Origin: Haloprofundus halobius
Lineage (GTDB): Archaea; Halobacteriota; Halobacteria; Halobacteriales; Haloferacaceae
Direction: 5' to 3'
Assembly (NCBI RefSeq): GCF_020097835.1
Contig: NZ_CP083666.1
Coordinates: 2,480,001 to 2,544,000 of the forward strand
DNA length: 64,000 nt
In this document: in pieces, positions 52,682 through 61,601 of the stretch
Layout: each line of letters opens with the position of its first letter
Numbering within the stretch: the stretch's first letter is position 1
The notes under the pieces: generated by a model
Databases searched by the model: none
What the model saw: only the letters and a program-made list of their open reading frames with translations
Told to the model about the DNA's origin: nothing
Made by a program: the position numbers and the translations under genes

Positions 52682-53167
52682 TCAGTTCGGCCCGCCGAGT
52701 CGGCCCTCGTTCGCCGACCGCCGCCGGAAGAAGCTCGTGATCCGCAGCGTCAACACGGTTTCGTCCGCTTGATTCGAGACGGCCTGTTCGACGGTGACGA
52801 GGCCGCGGTCGGGTTTCGACGCCGACGCCCGTTTCCCGACGATTTCGACGCGGACCGAGAGCGTGTCGCCGGCGCGGACCGGCGCGAGGAAGTTCGCCTC
52901 CTCGATGCCCGTCCCGCCCATCACCGAGGTACGTGCGTAGAAGTCGTCGGTGACGAGGCGGTTGGCGAGCGCCATCGTGTGGAGGCCGCTGGCGACGAGT
53001 TCGTCGAACACCGACTCCTCGACGGCCTCGGCGTCGACGTGGAACGGTTGGGGGTCGTAGCGGTCGGCGAAGTCGATTATCTCCGCGCGGGTCACGGTTC
53101 GGCCGCCCGTCTCGAACGCGTCGCCGACGGCCAATTCCTCGAAGTACAGCGTCTCAGTCGGTTTCAT
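52682..53167 (-). CDS. MaoC family (R)-hydratase 2
   Basis: 161 residues, hot-dog fold. YFEELAVGDAFETGGRTVTRAEIIDFADRYDPQPFHVDAEAVEESVF contains the classical hydratase motif (D-x-x-P-x-H: YDPQPFHVD near 34-42), so this copy has the full catalytic Asp/His set, unlike MaoC 1. It would hydrate a trans-enoyl-CoA. The phosphotransferase gene ends 4 bp upstream, so the two form an operon. Confidence 0.9.
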   Translation of the reverse strand: MKPTETLYFEELAVGDAFETGGRTVTRAEIIDFADRYDPQPFHVDAEAVEESVFDELVASGLHTMALANRLVTDDFYARTSVMGGTGIEEANFLAPVRAGDTLSVRVEIVGKRASASKPDRGLVTVEQAVSNQADETVLTLRITSFFRRRSANEGRLGGPN

Positions 53168-53171
53168 CGGT

Positions 53172-54239
53172 TTACCATCCCTGCGTCCCGTCGATTACGT
53201 CCTCTGCATACGCGACGAGTTTCGGCGTCCCCTCGTCCATAGCGGCATACAGCGAGTCGTCGCTGTCGCCCGCGAGGTGCCGCGCGTAGAACATCTCACA
53301 GACCGCCGCCAGTTTGTACGTCGCCAACGTCAGATAGAACGTCGAGTGCTCGACGGCGACACCCGACCGCTCCTCGTAGCGCGCGGCGAGTTCGCGGCGG
53401 GTCGGATACCCCTCCCGCGCCGTGAACGACGGCATCAGTTCGGGAATCGGCGGTTCCTCGTCGGCGTCGTCGTGCCAGAACAGCAGCATCCACCCCAGAT
53501 CGGCGAGCGGCGCGCCGAGGGTGCTGAGCTCCCAGTCGACGACGGCCCCGATTTCGGGCGGCGTCCCCGGCGCGAGGATGACGTTGTCGAGTTTGTAGTC
53601 GCCGTGGACGAGCGTGTGCCGGGGAGCGTCGGGCACGTTCTCGCCGAGCCACGACTCCACCGCGTCACGGCCCGGTAACCCCTCCGGACGCTCGGTCCGC
53701 CCCGCGGCCCACGCCATCTGCTTCTCCCAGCGGTCGACCTGTCGTTCGAGGTAGCCCTCCGGGCGGCCGAACTCGCCGAGGCCGACGGACTCGACGTCGA
53801 GGGCGTGAATCGCCGCCAGCGAGTCGACGAGTTCGCAACCCAGTTCCGCCCGTCGCTCAGGGGTCGCAAAGCGCTCGGGTTCGTCGAGTCGGACTACGTC
53901 GCCGTCGACACGCTCCATCAGGTAGAACTCGCTGCCGATGACCGAGTCGTCTTCGCAGTACAGCACCGTCGGCGGGACCGGAACGGCGGTTCCCTGCAAG
54001 GCGTCCATCACCCGATACTCCCGGCCCACGTCGTGAGCCGTATCGGCCGTCTCGCCCGGCGGCGGCCGTCGCAACACGAGTTCGCAGTCGTCCCACGTGA
54101 CGAACAGCGTCTCGTTGGAGTGGCCCTCCCGGTGCCACTCGACGGCGAACGTCTCCGTCTCGCCGAGTTCGGACGCGAGATACGTCCGGAGTCGGCGCTC
54201 GTCGACGAGTCTGTCCTCGTAGCCCCGCTCGTTGGTCAT
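53172..54239 (-). CDS. phosphotransferase family protein (APH/ACAD10-like)
   Basis: 355-residue aminoglycoside-phosphotransferase-fold kinase. The N-lobe has TLFVTWDDCELVLRRPPPG with the ATP-contact lysine replaced by Arg. The catalytic loop TLVHGDYKLDNVILAP (His-Gly-Asp, about 200-215) and AVVDWELSTLGAPLADLGWML (metal Asp, about 223-243) are intact. This subgroup is linked to acyl-CoA dehydrogenases (ACAD10/11), phosphorylating 4-hydroxyacyl-CoAs before dephosphorylation and isomerisation. The ACAD at 43.6 kb could be the partner. The start at 54239 is preferred over 54260. Confidence 0.88.
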   Translation of the reverse strand: MTNERGYEDRLVDERRLRTYLASELGETETFAVEWHREGHSNETLFVTWDDCELVLRRPPPGETADTAHDVGREYRVMDALQGTAVPVPPTVLYCEDDSVIGSEFYLMERVDGDVVRLDEPERFATPERRAELGCELVDSLAAIHALDVESVGLGEFGRPEGYLERQVDRWEKQMAWAAGRTERPEGLPGRDAVESWLGENVPDAPRHTLVHGDYKLDNVILAPGTPPEIGAVVDWELSTLGAPLADLGWMLLFWHDDADEEPPIPELMPSFTAREGYPTRRELAARYEERSGVAVEHSTFYLTLATYKLAAVCEMFYARHLAGDSDDSLYAAMDEGTPKLVAYAEDVIDGTQGW

Positions 54240-54305
54240 CGGTAGCAGTTGACGAACCATCGTCTAAAACGCTCCGCCGGGTCGACCAGCACACGGACGC
54301 TCGTC

Positions 54306-55019
54306 CTACGACTCGACGCCGACGATGTCGAGAATCGCCCGCAAGTCGTCGACGCGGTAGTCGACTGCTGGACCGTCGTCGGCCCCGTACGCGACGGTGT
54401 GGAGTCCGGCGTCCGCCGCACCCGCCATGTCGTGGTCGTAGCGGTCACCGACCATCAGAGCGGTCTCAGGCGACACCTCGGCGGCGGCCAACGCCGCCTC
54501 GAACATCGCCGGATCGGGTTTCGTCCGGCCGACCGACTCGGAGGTCGTCACCGAGTCGAAGGCGTCCGCGAGGCCGAAGATATCGAAGATGAGCCGCGCC
54601 TCGGCAGTGTCGATGTCGCTGACGACGCCGACGTGGTAGTCGGTCTCGGCGAGTCGTTCGACGGTTTCGACGGCGCCCGGGTTCGGCCGCAACGTCTCGC
54701 GCTGGACGCGCTCGAACGCGGGAAACCACTCGTCGGACGGGACCGAGTCGCCGACGACGGCGTCGACGGCGCGGCCGTAGGCCGCGCGCGAGGACCGAAA
54801 CTCGGTTCCGTCGCGTTCGTGGAAGTGGCGACCGACTTCTGTCCGCCACAGCTCCAGCGCGACGTCGACGGGCGTCGAGAGGTCGTAGCTGCCGTCGAGC
54901 GCCTCGACGAACCGTCGGTGGGATTCACGGGCTGAGTCGACGTCGAGGAGGACGCCGCCGATATCCCAGAACACGGCCCGCCAGTCGTTCGCCTCCTCCT
55001 CGTCGGCGTCGTCGTTCAC
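54306..55019 (-). CDS. HAD family hydrolase
   Basis: 237 residues. Motif I reads VFWDIGGVLLDVDSARES (Asp near residue 19, with Gly at +2, where a second Asp is more usual). Motif II VVSDIDTAEARL, Lys in GRTKPDPAMFEAAL and motif IV VGDRYDHDMAGAADAG are in order. A phosphatase or dehalogenase-like activity is likely; next to a phosphotransferase that phosphorylates hydroxyacyl-CoAs it could serve the dephosphorylation step, but that is inference. Transcribed in the same direction as the phosphotransferase gene, 66 bp apart. Confidence 0.85.
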   Translation of the reverse strand: MNDDADEEEANDWRAVFWDIGGVLLDVDSARESHRRFVEALDGSYDLSTPVDVALELWRTEVGRHFHERDGTEFRSSRAAYGRAVDAVVGDSVPSDEWFPAFERVQRETLRPNPGAVETVERLAETDYHVGVVSDIDTAEARLIFDIFGLADAFDSVTTSESVGRTKPDPAMFEAALAAAEVSPETALMVGDRYDHDMAGAADAGLHTVAYGADDGPAVDYRVDDLRAILDIVGVES

Positions 55020-55148
55020 GCTCCGCCGGTTGGCGGGCCACCGCGATGAACCCTCCGGCGGGTGAGTCGACTCCGACGAGGAAGTCGACGCCGAGCGAAC
55101 GGGGTCGCCGACGAACGCTTCCGCGGTCGGCAGAACTAATGGGGGTGA

Positions 55149-55167
55149 CTACCGTCTGTCACGGTAG
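55149..55167 (+). promoter_or_regulatory. Perfect inverted repeat just before ligase 4
   Basis: ctaccgt-ctgtc-acggtag is a perfect 7-bp inverted repeat with a 5-bp centre, ending 4 nt before the ATG at 55171. A TATA-like aactaat lies about 14 bp before it. The site overlaps the expected transcript start, where a repressor would block initiation or an RNA hairpin would hide the start. Confidence 0.55.
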
Positions 55168-55170
55168 ATT

Positions 55171-56838
55171 ATGTCATCCACGGAGCTGACCCTTCGACCG
55201 TTCTTCTGGCGCGCGACGAGGCTCTTTCCCGAGACGGAAGTCGTCTCGCGCGGCCCGGACGGGATGACCCACTACACCTACCGCGAGTTCGGCGAGCGAG
55301 CGCGGAGACTCGCTGGCGCGCTGTCGTCGCTCGGCGTCGAATCGGGCGACCGCGTCGGGACGGTCGGGTGGAACACCCATCGCCACTACGAGGCGTACTT
55401 CGCTATTCCGCTGATGGGTGCACAGTTGCATACCATCAACGCCGTCCTCCCCGACGACCACGTCGAGTACATCGTCGAGGACGCCGGCGACGAGGTGTTA
55501 CTCGTCGACCCCGGTGAGCCGTTCGAGACGATAGAGCGTCTCTGGGACCGCTTCGACGACGTCCGCGAGGTAATCGTTCTGGACGACCACGTCCCCGAAA
55601 CCGACCTCGACTGTGTCACCGCCTACGAGGAACTCGTCGCCGACGCCGACCCGATAGCGTGGCCCGACCTCTCGGAGGACCAGCCCGCCGGGATGTGCTA
55701 CACGTCGGGGACGACCGGCAAGCCGAAAGGTGTCGAGTACACCCAGAAGATGATGTACAGCCACTCGATGATGGTCGCGACGCCGTCGGCCATCGGCGTC
55801 GACGAGAGCGACGTGGTGATGCACGTCGTCCCGATGTACCACGTCAACTCGTGGGAACTCCCCTTCTCGGCGGCGATGGCCGGGGCCGAGCAGGTGTACC
55901 CGGGTCCGTCGCCGGACGCCGAGACGCTCGCGCGCCTCATCGAGGAGGAGGACGTCACGCTCACCGCGGGGGTGCCGACGGTCTGGATAAATTTGCTCGA
56001 CTACCTCGACGACCACGAGGCCGATATCAGCAGCCTCGAACGCATCGTCGTCGGCGGCAGCGCGGCACCGAGCGCCGTCATGCGCCGCTTCGAGGACGAA
56101 CACGGCGTCACGATCGAGCACGCGTGGGGGATGACCGAGACGATGAGCATCGGCAGCGTCTCGCGGCCGAAGAGCCACATGGGCGACTGGGATCGAGAGG
56201 CGCGCTTCGAGAAGCGAGCCAAACAGGGGCTGCTCTCGCCGGGCATGGAGATGAAAGTCGTCGACGACGGCGGCGAGGAGGTGCCGTGGGACGGCGAGGC
56301 CGCCGGGGAGCTGTACGTCCGCGGGCCGACCGTCGTTTCCGAGTACTACAACTGCCCGGAAGCCAACCGCGGGAGCTTCGAAGACGGCTGGCTGAAGACG
56401 GGAGACATCGCCGTCGTCGACGAGGACGGCTACCTCGAACTCGTCGACCGGGCGAAGGACGTCATCAAGAGCGGCGGCGAGTGGATTTCGAGCATCGAAC
56501 TGGAGAACGCGTTGATGGAACACGACGACGTGCTCGAAGCCGCCGTCATCGGCGTGCCGCACGAGCGCTGGCACGAGCGGCCGGTCGCCTGCGTCCAGCG
56601 GAAGCCGGGGGCGTCGCTCACCGGCGAGGGGGTACTCGCGTTCCTCGGAGAGCGCTACCCGCGGTGGTGGCTCCCCGACAGCGTCGTGTTCGTCGAGGAG
56701 GTTCCCAAGACCGCGACGGGGAAGTTCGACAAGAAGCAGTTGCGCGACGAGTACGGCGACGCCGAACTCACACACACGCCGGGCGAGGGCGAGAAGCGGG
56801 ACAGCGACGCGAGTGCGACCGGCAACGCCGACCAGTAA
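55171..56838 (+). CDS. AMP-forming fatty-acyl-CoA ligase 4
   Basis: 555 residues, of the medium/long-chain AlkK-like group. It opens TLRPFFWRATRLFPETEVVSR, then A3 loop CYTSGTTGKPKGVEYTQKMMYSHSM, A5 IEHAWGMTETMSIG, A8 AKDVIKSGGEWISSIELENALMEHDDVLEAAVIGVPHERWHERPVAC and C-terminal PKTATGKFDKKQLRDEYGD. The KSGGEWISSIELEN hinge is diagnostic of this group. It begins a rightward unit with the MFS carrier and has a palindrome at its start, so it is probably a regulated entry enzyme. Confidence 0.93.
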   Translation: MSSTELTLRPFFWRATRLFPETEVVSRGPDGMTHYTYREFGERARRLAGALSSLGVESGDRVGTVGWNTHRHYEAYFAIPLMGAQLHTINAVLPDDHVEYIVEDAGDEVLLVDPGEPFETIERLWDRFDDVREVIVLDDHVPETDLDCVTAYEELVADADPIAWPDLSEDQPAGMCYTSGTTGKPKGVEYTQKMMYSHSMMVATPSAIGVDESDVVMHVVPMYHVNSWELPFSAAMAGAEQVYPGPSPDAETLARLIEEEDVTLTAGVPTVWINLLDYLDDHEADISSLERIVVGGSAAPSAVMRRFEDEHGVTIEHAWGMTETMSIGSVSRPKSHMGDWDREARFEKRAKQGLLSPGMEMKVVDDGGEEVPWDGEAAGELYVRGPTVVSEYYNCPEANRGSFEDGWLKTGDIAVVDEDGYLELVDRAKDVIKSGGEWISSIELENALMEHDDVLEAAVIGVPHERWHERPVACVQRKPGASLTGEGVLAFLGERYPRWWLPDSVVFVEEVPKTATGKFDKKQLRDEYGDAELTHTPGEGEKRDSDASATGNADQ

Positions 56839-56907
56839 CGATGGCGGGGAGGACGAACGCTCGGTCACCACGAGACGAGGACGCTGCTCGCCGGGAGGTG
56901 TGACCCC

Positions 56908-58152
56908 GTGTACTCGTGGGCGAAGCGCTCGAACGTCTACTACGGCTGGTTCGTCGCCTTCGCGTGCTTCCTCGGCGCGACGGTCGTCTTCGGCGTCTCC
57001 TACTCGTTCGGCGTGTTCTTCGACCGGATGCTCGTCGAGTTCGGACGCTCGCGCGGCGAAACCTCGCTCATCTTCGGCGTCCAGACGTTCGTGATGTACG
57101 TCGGGGCGGCCGTCGTCGGCGGGTTCGTCGACCGGTACGGAACACGCCCGCTGCTTCTGGCCGCGATGGGCTTTCTGACCGTCGGACTCGGCGGCCTCGC
57201 GCTGAGCACGTCGTTTCTGCAGGTGCTCCTGTTCTACGGCGTCGTCACGTCGCTCGGCCTCAGCGTCGTCTACGTCGTCGCGTTCGCGACGGTGCCGCGG
57301 TGGTTCGAGCGACGACGCGGGTTCGCCGGTGGTCTCGCCAGTTCGGGCACGGGCGTCGGCATGCTGGTCGCCACGCCCGCGGCCTCCGCGCTCATCGTCG
57401 CCGTCGGGTGGCGCTGGACGTACGGCGTGTTCCTCCTCGCCGCGCTGGCGATGTTGGCCCTCGCCGCCGCGCTCGTCGCCGACAGTCCGCGCCGCCTCGA
57501 CGTCGATGCGAAGGTGGAGTTCGACGGCGGCGCGCCCGTCGACCGCGAGGCGATGCCGTGGCGGGCCCAGTTCCGCGAGACGGTGGCTGTCGCACGGACG
57601 CCCGCGTTCCTGCTCGTCCTCTTCGGATGGGTGTTCATCTACGCGTCGCTGTACGTCGTCTTCGCGCACCTCGTCGTTTACACGGCCGACGCGGGACTCG
57701 GCCGCGGCGTCGGCGTCTTGGGACTCACCCTCGTCGGCGCGGCGACCAGCGTCGCCCGTCTCGGAATCGGCGGTGTCGCCGACAGACTCGGCCGGACGCG
57801 GGTGTTCGTCGCCTGCTCGGCGACGATGGGCCTGTCGACTATCGTGCTCGCGGCGACGGAGTCCGCGGCGGCGGTGTACGTCTTCGCACTCGTCTACGGC
57901 GCGGCCTACGGCGGCAACGGCGCGCTGCTCTCGCCGCTCACGGCGGATCTGTTCGGTGCCGACAACATCAACGTCGTCTTCGGCCTCGTCTCCGTCTCCT
58001 TTGCGATTTCGGGGCTTCTGGCCCCGCCATCTGCGGGTCTCGTCTACGACGCATTCGCGAGTTACGCGCCCGCCTTCGCCGCCTCGGGGGTTCTCGGCGT
58101 CGTCGGCGCGGGGATGGTCGGCGTCGCCGACCGGCTGACGGCGACTGGGTGA
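56908..58152 (+). CDS. MFS transporter, monocarboxylate/oxalate-type
   Basis: 414 residues from a GTG, with about 12 membrane segments. YYGWFVAFACFLGATVVFGVSYSFGVFFDRMLVEFGRSRGETSLIFGVQTF (read in parts) at the N-terminus and VDRYGTRPLL, then GIGGVADRLGRTRVF in the second half, are MFS loop motifs. The opening and the SYSFGVFF pattern match the OFA/monocarboxylate branch. It follows ligase 4 by 69 bp and could import the acid that the ligase activates. Confidence 0.9.
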   Translation: MYSWAKRSNVYYGWFVAFACFLGATVVFGVSYSFGVFFDRMLVEFGRSRGETSLIFGVQTFVMYVGAAVVGGFVDRYGTRPLLLAAMGFLTVGLGGLALSTSFLQVLLFYGVVTSLGLSVVYVVAFATVPRWFERRRGFAGGLASSGTGVGMLVATPAASALIVAVGWRWTYGVFLLAALAMLALAAALVADSPRRLDVDAKVEFDGGAPVDREAMPWRAQFRETVAVARTPAFLLVLFGWVFIYASLYVVFAHLVVYTADAGLGRGVGVLGLTLVGAATSVARLGIGGVADRLGRTRVFVACSATMGLSTIVLAATESAAAVYVFALVYGAAYGGNGALLSPLTADLFGADNINVVFGLVSVSFAISGLLAPPSAGLVYDAFASYAPAFAASGVLGVVGAGMVGVADRLTATG

Positions 58153-58285
58153 CGAGGGCCGCGTGAAACGCCCGCGGTTCGAGCCGACTGGGCAGTCTCA
58201 GTAGTGCGAGCGCAGACCGTTCGCTGTCAGATAGCAACCTATAGAAGTTCGACGGCACAACTGTTTCAGCAACGCGGGATTTTCG

Positions 58286-60931
58286 ATGCAAACACGAGAC
58301 TACTACGACCACGCGGAGATAGAGAAACGCTGGCAGGATGCGTGGGCGGAGGCCGACGTGTTCCACACCTCCGACGAAGCCGAGGACCCGACGTACGTCC
58401 TGGGAATGTACCCGTACCCGTCGGGGAAACTCCACATGGGCCACGTCCGAAACTACACCATCACCGACGCCTACGCCCGGTACCGACGGATGCGCGGCGA
58501 CAGCGTGCTCCACCCGATGGGGTGGGACGCGTTCGGCCTCCCCGCCGAGAACGCCGCCAAAGAGCGGGACACGAACCCTCGCGACTGGACGCTCGACTGC
58601 ATCGCGACGATGCGCGAGCAGATGGAGTCAATGGGGTTCGGCTACGACTGGCAGCGCGAGGTCACCACCTGCGAACCCGAGTACTACCGGTGGAACCAGT
58701 GGCTGTTCCGCCGGTTTCACGAGGAAGGACTCGTCGAGCGGCGCGACGCCGAGGTGAACTGGTGTCCCTCCTGCGAGACGGTGCTGGCCGACGAGCAGGT
58801 CGAGGGCGAGGCCGAACTCTGCTGGCGCTGCGGCACCCCCGTCGAGCAGCGCGAACTCGCCCAGTGGTTCCTGAAGATCACCGAGTACGCCGACGAACTG
58901 CTCGACGACATCGACGAACTCGACGGGTGGCCCGCCTCCGTCCGCCAGATGCAGCGCAACTGGATCGGCCGCCAGCGCGGCACCCGGCTGACGTTCGAGG
59001 TGGAGGACCACGGCCCCGTCGAGGCGTTCACCACCCGCGCGGACACCGTCTTCGGCGCGACGTTCTTCGCGCTCGCCCCGGACCACCCCATCTCGCAGGA
59101 ACTGGTCGTCGAGGACGACGCCGTCCGCCGGTTCCTCGAGGAGGAGGCCGACCCCGAGGGCGACGAACCGAACGGCGTCGAGACCGGCCTGACCGCGACG
59201 AACCCCGTGACGGGCGAGGAGCTGCCCGTCTTCGTCGCCGACTTCGTCCTGTCGGACGTCGGCACCGGCGCGCTGATGGGTGTCCCCGGCCACGACGACC
59301 GCGACCACGCCTTCGCCGAGAAGATGGGCGTCGAGATCCGCCCCGTAGTCGCCCCCGAACCCGAGGACGGCGAGCCGACCCCGCCGGACGTGAGCGAGGC
59401 GGCGTACACCGAGGACGGCGTGCTCGTCGACTCCGGCGAGTACAGCGGCCTCGACAGCGAGACCGCACGCGAGCGAATTACTGAGGACACCGAGCGCGCC
59501 GAGTTCGCCACACAGTACCGCCTGCGCGACTGGGGTATCTCCCGGCAGCGTTACTGGGGGACGCCGATTCCGGTCGTCCACTGCGACGACTGCGGACCGG
59601 TTCTGGTCCCCGAGGAAGAACTCCCCGTCGAACTACCCGAGTTCGTCAACACCACCGGTAACCCGCTGGACGCCGCCGAGGAGTGGAAGCAGACGACCTG
59701 TCCGGACTGCGGCGGCGACGCCGTCCGCGAGACGGACACGATGGACACGTTCGTCGACTCATCGTGGTACTTCCTGCGGTACGTCTCACCGGATCTCGAC
59801 GACGCCCCGTTCGACATCGACCGAGCCAACGACTGGATGCCGGTCGACCAGTACGTCGGCGGCATCGAGCACGCCGTGATGCACCTGCTGTACAGCCGGT
59901 TCGTCACGAAGGTGCTCGCCGACACGGAGGGACTCGCGCACCGCGAACCGTTCTCGAACCTGCTAGCGCAGGGGATGGTCCAGCTGGAGGGAGAGAAGAT
60001 GTCGAAGTCGAAGGGCAACGTCGTCTCGCCGCAGCGCATCGTCGAGGAGTACGGCGCGGACACGGCGCGGCTGTTCATGATGCAGGCCGCTCAGCCCGAA
60101 CGCGACTTCGACTGGAGCGAGGAGGGCGTCGAGTCGAGTTACCGCTACCTGCAGCGACTCACGCAGGCGGTCCGGACGTTCGTCGAGACCGAGTACGACG
60201 GCGCGGCGGACGAGACGGCCGCCTACGTCGAGCGGGAGATAGACGCCACCGTCGCGACGGCCCGCGAGGAGTTCGAGACGCTGACGTTCAATACGGCGCT
60301 GCGCGAGGCGCGCGAACTGACGTCGTTGCTCGCGCAGTACCGCGAGACGGACGCACCGCACGGCCCGACCGTCGAACGCGGCCTCCGGACGGTCGTCAAA
60401 CTGCTCACTCCCGTCGCACCCCACGTCTGCGAGGAGCTGTGGGATTCGCTCGGCGGCGAGGGCTTCGTCGTCGAGGCCGACTGGCCGGCGTTCGACGGCG
60501 ACACCGAGGAGTTGGCGCTGGCGCGTCAACTGGTCGAGAACACACGGGCGGACGTCCGCCACATCGTCGACGTCGCCGGCATCGAAAACCCCGAGCGCGT
60601 CGACGTCGTCGTCGCAGCGCCGTGGAAGTTCCGCGCGCAGCAACTCGCCCGCGAGTCCGACGCCCCCAACGTGATCAGCGAGATCATGCAGGTCGACGAG
60701 ATCCGTTCGCAGGGCGACGCCGCGGCGTCGTTCGGGCAGAGCCTCCAAGAGGAGCGCCAGTCGCTCTCGGAGACGCTCTCCGCGGAGCGGGAACGAGTAG
60801 AGTTGGAGCGCGCCACGTGGCTCATCGAACGAGAGTTCGACGCCGAGGTGCGCATTCTCGGCGCGGACGAGGCCGACGACGACCTCGCGCGCAAAGCCAA
60901 TCCCGGTCGGCCCGCTATCCACATCGACTGA
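58286..60931 (+). CDS. leuS: leucyl-tRNA synthetase, bacterial-type
   Basis: 881-residue class I synthetase. HIGH motif as HMGH at residues 50-53 in YPYPSGKLHMGHVRNYT; KMSKS at 571-575. The CP1 editing domain (TRADTVFGATFFALAPDH) and zinc knuckle (NWCPSCETVLAD ... CWRCGTPVE) are intact. The layout, with WNQWLFRRFHEEGLVER and MDTFVDSSWYFLRYVSP, matches bacterial LeuRS rather than the archaeal/eukaryotic form. Haloarchaea are known to carry a bacterial-type LeuRS. The ATG follows an upstream gap with no clear TATA. Confidence 0.96.
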   Translation: MQTRDYYDHAEIEKRWQDAWAEADVFHTSDEAEDPTYVLGMYPYPSGKLHMGHVRNYTITDAYARYRRMRGDSVLHPMGWDAFGLPAENAAKERDTNPRDWTLDCIATMREQMESMGFGYDWQREVTTCEPEYYRWNQWLFRRFHEEGLVERRDAEVNWCPSCETVLADEQVEGEAELCWRCGTPVEQRELAQWFLKITEYADELLDDIDELDGWPASVRQMQRNWIGRQRGTRLTFEVEDHGPVEAFTTRADTVFGATFFALAPDHPISQELVVEDDAVRRFLEEEADPEGDEPNGVETGLTATNPVTGEELPVFVADFVLSDVGTGALMGVPGHDDRDHAFAEKMGVEIRPVVAPEPEDGEPTPPDVSEAAYTEDGVLVDSGEYSGLDSETARERITEDTERAEFATQYRLRDWGISRQRYWGTPIPVVHCDDCGPVLVPEEELPVELPEFVNTTGNPLDAAEEWKQTTCPDCGGDAVRETDTMDTFVDSSWYFLRYVSPDLDDAPFDIDRANDWMPVDQYVGGIEHAVMHLLYSRFVTKVLADTEGLAHREPFSNLLAQGMVQLEGEKMSKSKGNVVSPQRIVEEYGADTARLFMMQAAQPERDFDWSEEGVESSYRYLQRLTQAVRTFVETEYDGAADETAAYVEREIDATVATAREEFETLTFNTALREARELTSLLAQYRETDAPHGPTVERGLRTVVKLLTPVAPHVCEELWDSLGGEGFVVEADWPAFDGDTEELALARQLVENTRADVRHIVDVAGIENPERVDVVVAAPWKFRAQQLARESDAPNVISEIMQVDEIRSQGDAAASFGQSLQEERQSLSETLSAERERVELERATWLIEREFDAEVRILGADEADDDLARKANPGRPAIHID

Positions 60932-61016
60932 GCCGCGGTCGATGACCAACCGGTGTTAGCTCGAGGAGCGAACGGCGTCAGCCGTGAGCGAGTAAAGTAG
61001 AGTAGGGAAAGGTAGC

Positions 61017-61487
61017 TCACGGCGTCTCGGCGTCGAACACGCCGTCGACCGCAGACGGGTGGACGTCGAGGGCGTACGGAATGGCGTACGCGGTTACGAC
61101 CGCGAGGACGTTCGCGAGGATGGGAACGAAGGTGGTCGCCGAAGCCGTCGCCCCGACGGCCGTGTTCGAGACGAGGCCGACCGCGACGACCTGATAGCCG
61201 AATCCGCAGCCGACGAGCAGGACGAGCGACTCGACGCGGCGTGCGTGGGCCCGCCGACCGTGGGCCGCCGAGGGAGTCCGCCGGCGAACCCACGCGACAC
61301 CGCCGACGAACGCCACCGCGGCGCCGACTGCGAAGGAGACGTATGGGTCGGGTTGGACGGCGACGCCCAGGGTTTCGAGTCCCGTGGAGAGGCCGACGAA
61401 CAGGAGCGTGAACAGGAATGTGGTCGTCGTCGCCCACTGGACACCCCCGACGAGAGCGGTTCGCAACGACGGACGGTGCGAGGTCAC
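61017..61487 (-). CDS. four-helix membrane protein of unknown function
   Basis: 156 residues with about four hydrophobic segments: WATTTTFLFTLLFVGLSTGL, YVSFAVGAAVAFVGGVAWV, LVLLVGCGFGYQVVAVGLV and TFVPILANVLAVVTAYAIPYAL. A basic loop (RRRTPSAAHGRRAHARRVE) separates the second and third, so the two halves would sit with the loop in the cytoplasm. I do not recognise the family. Encoded opposite leuS, 85 bp from its end. Confidence 0.72.
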   Translation of the reverse strand: MTSHRPSLRTALVGGVQWATTTTFLFTLLFVGLSTGLETLGVAVQPDPYVSFAVGAAVAFVGGVAWVRRRTPSAAHGRRAHARRVESLVLLVGCGFGYQVVAVGLVSNTAVGATASATTFVPILANVLAVVTAYAIPYALDVHPSAVDGVFDAETP

Positions 61488-61601
61488 GAAGACTCGTATG
61501 TGAAGCGTTCACTTATACCTCACGGATCGGGAACGTCTCGAAGATGGACGTCTCATGAGGACGGAGGGAAAAATCGAGTGGAGAGCCGATCCGCTGTCGA
61601 C

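Noticed and set aside
55498-57669. 723-codon frame opposite ligase 4 and the MFS gene
   Set aside because: Spans two real genes on the other strand and their spacer; long only because stop codons are rare in GC-rich antisense frames.
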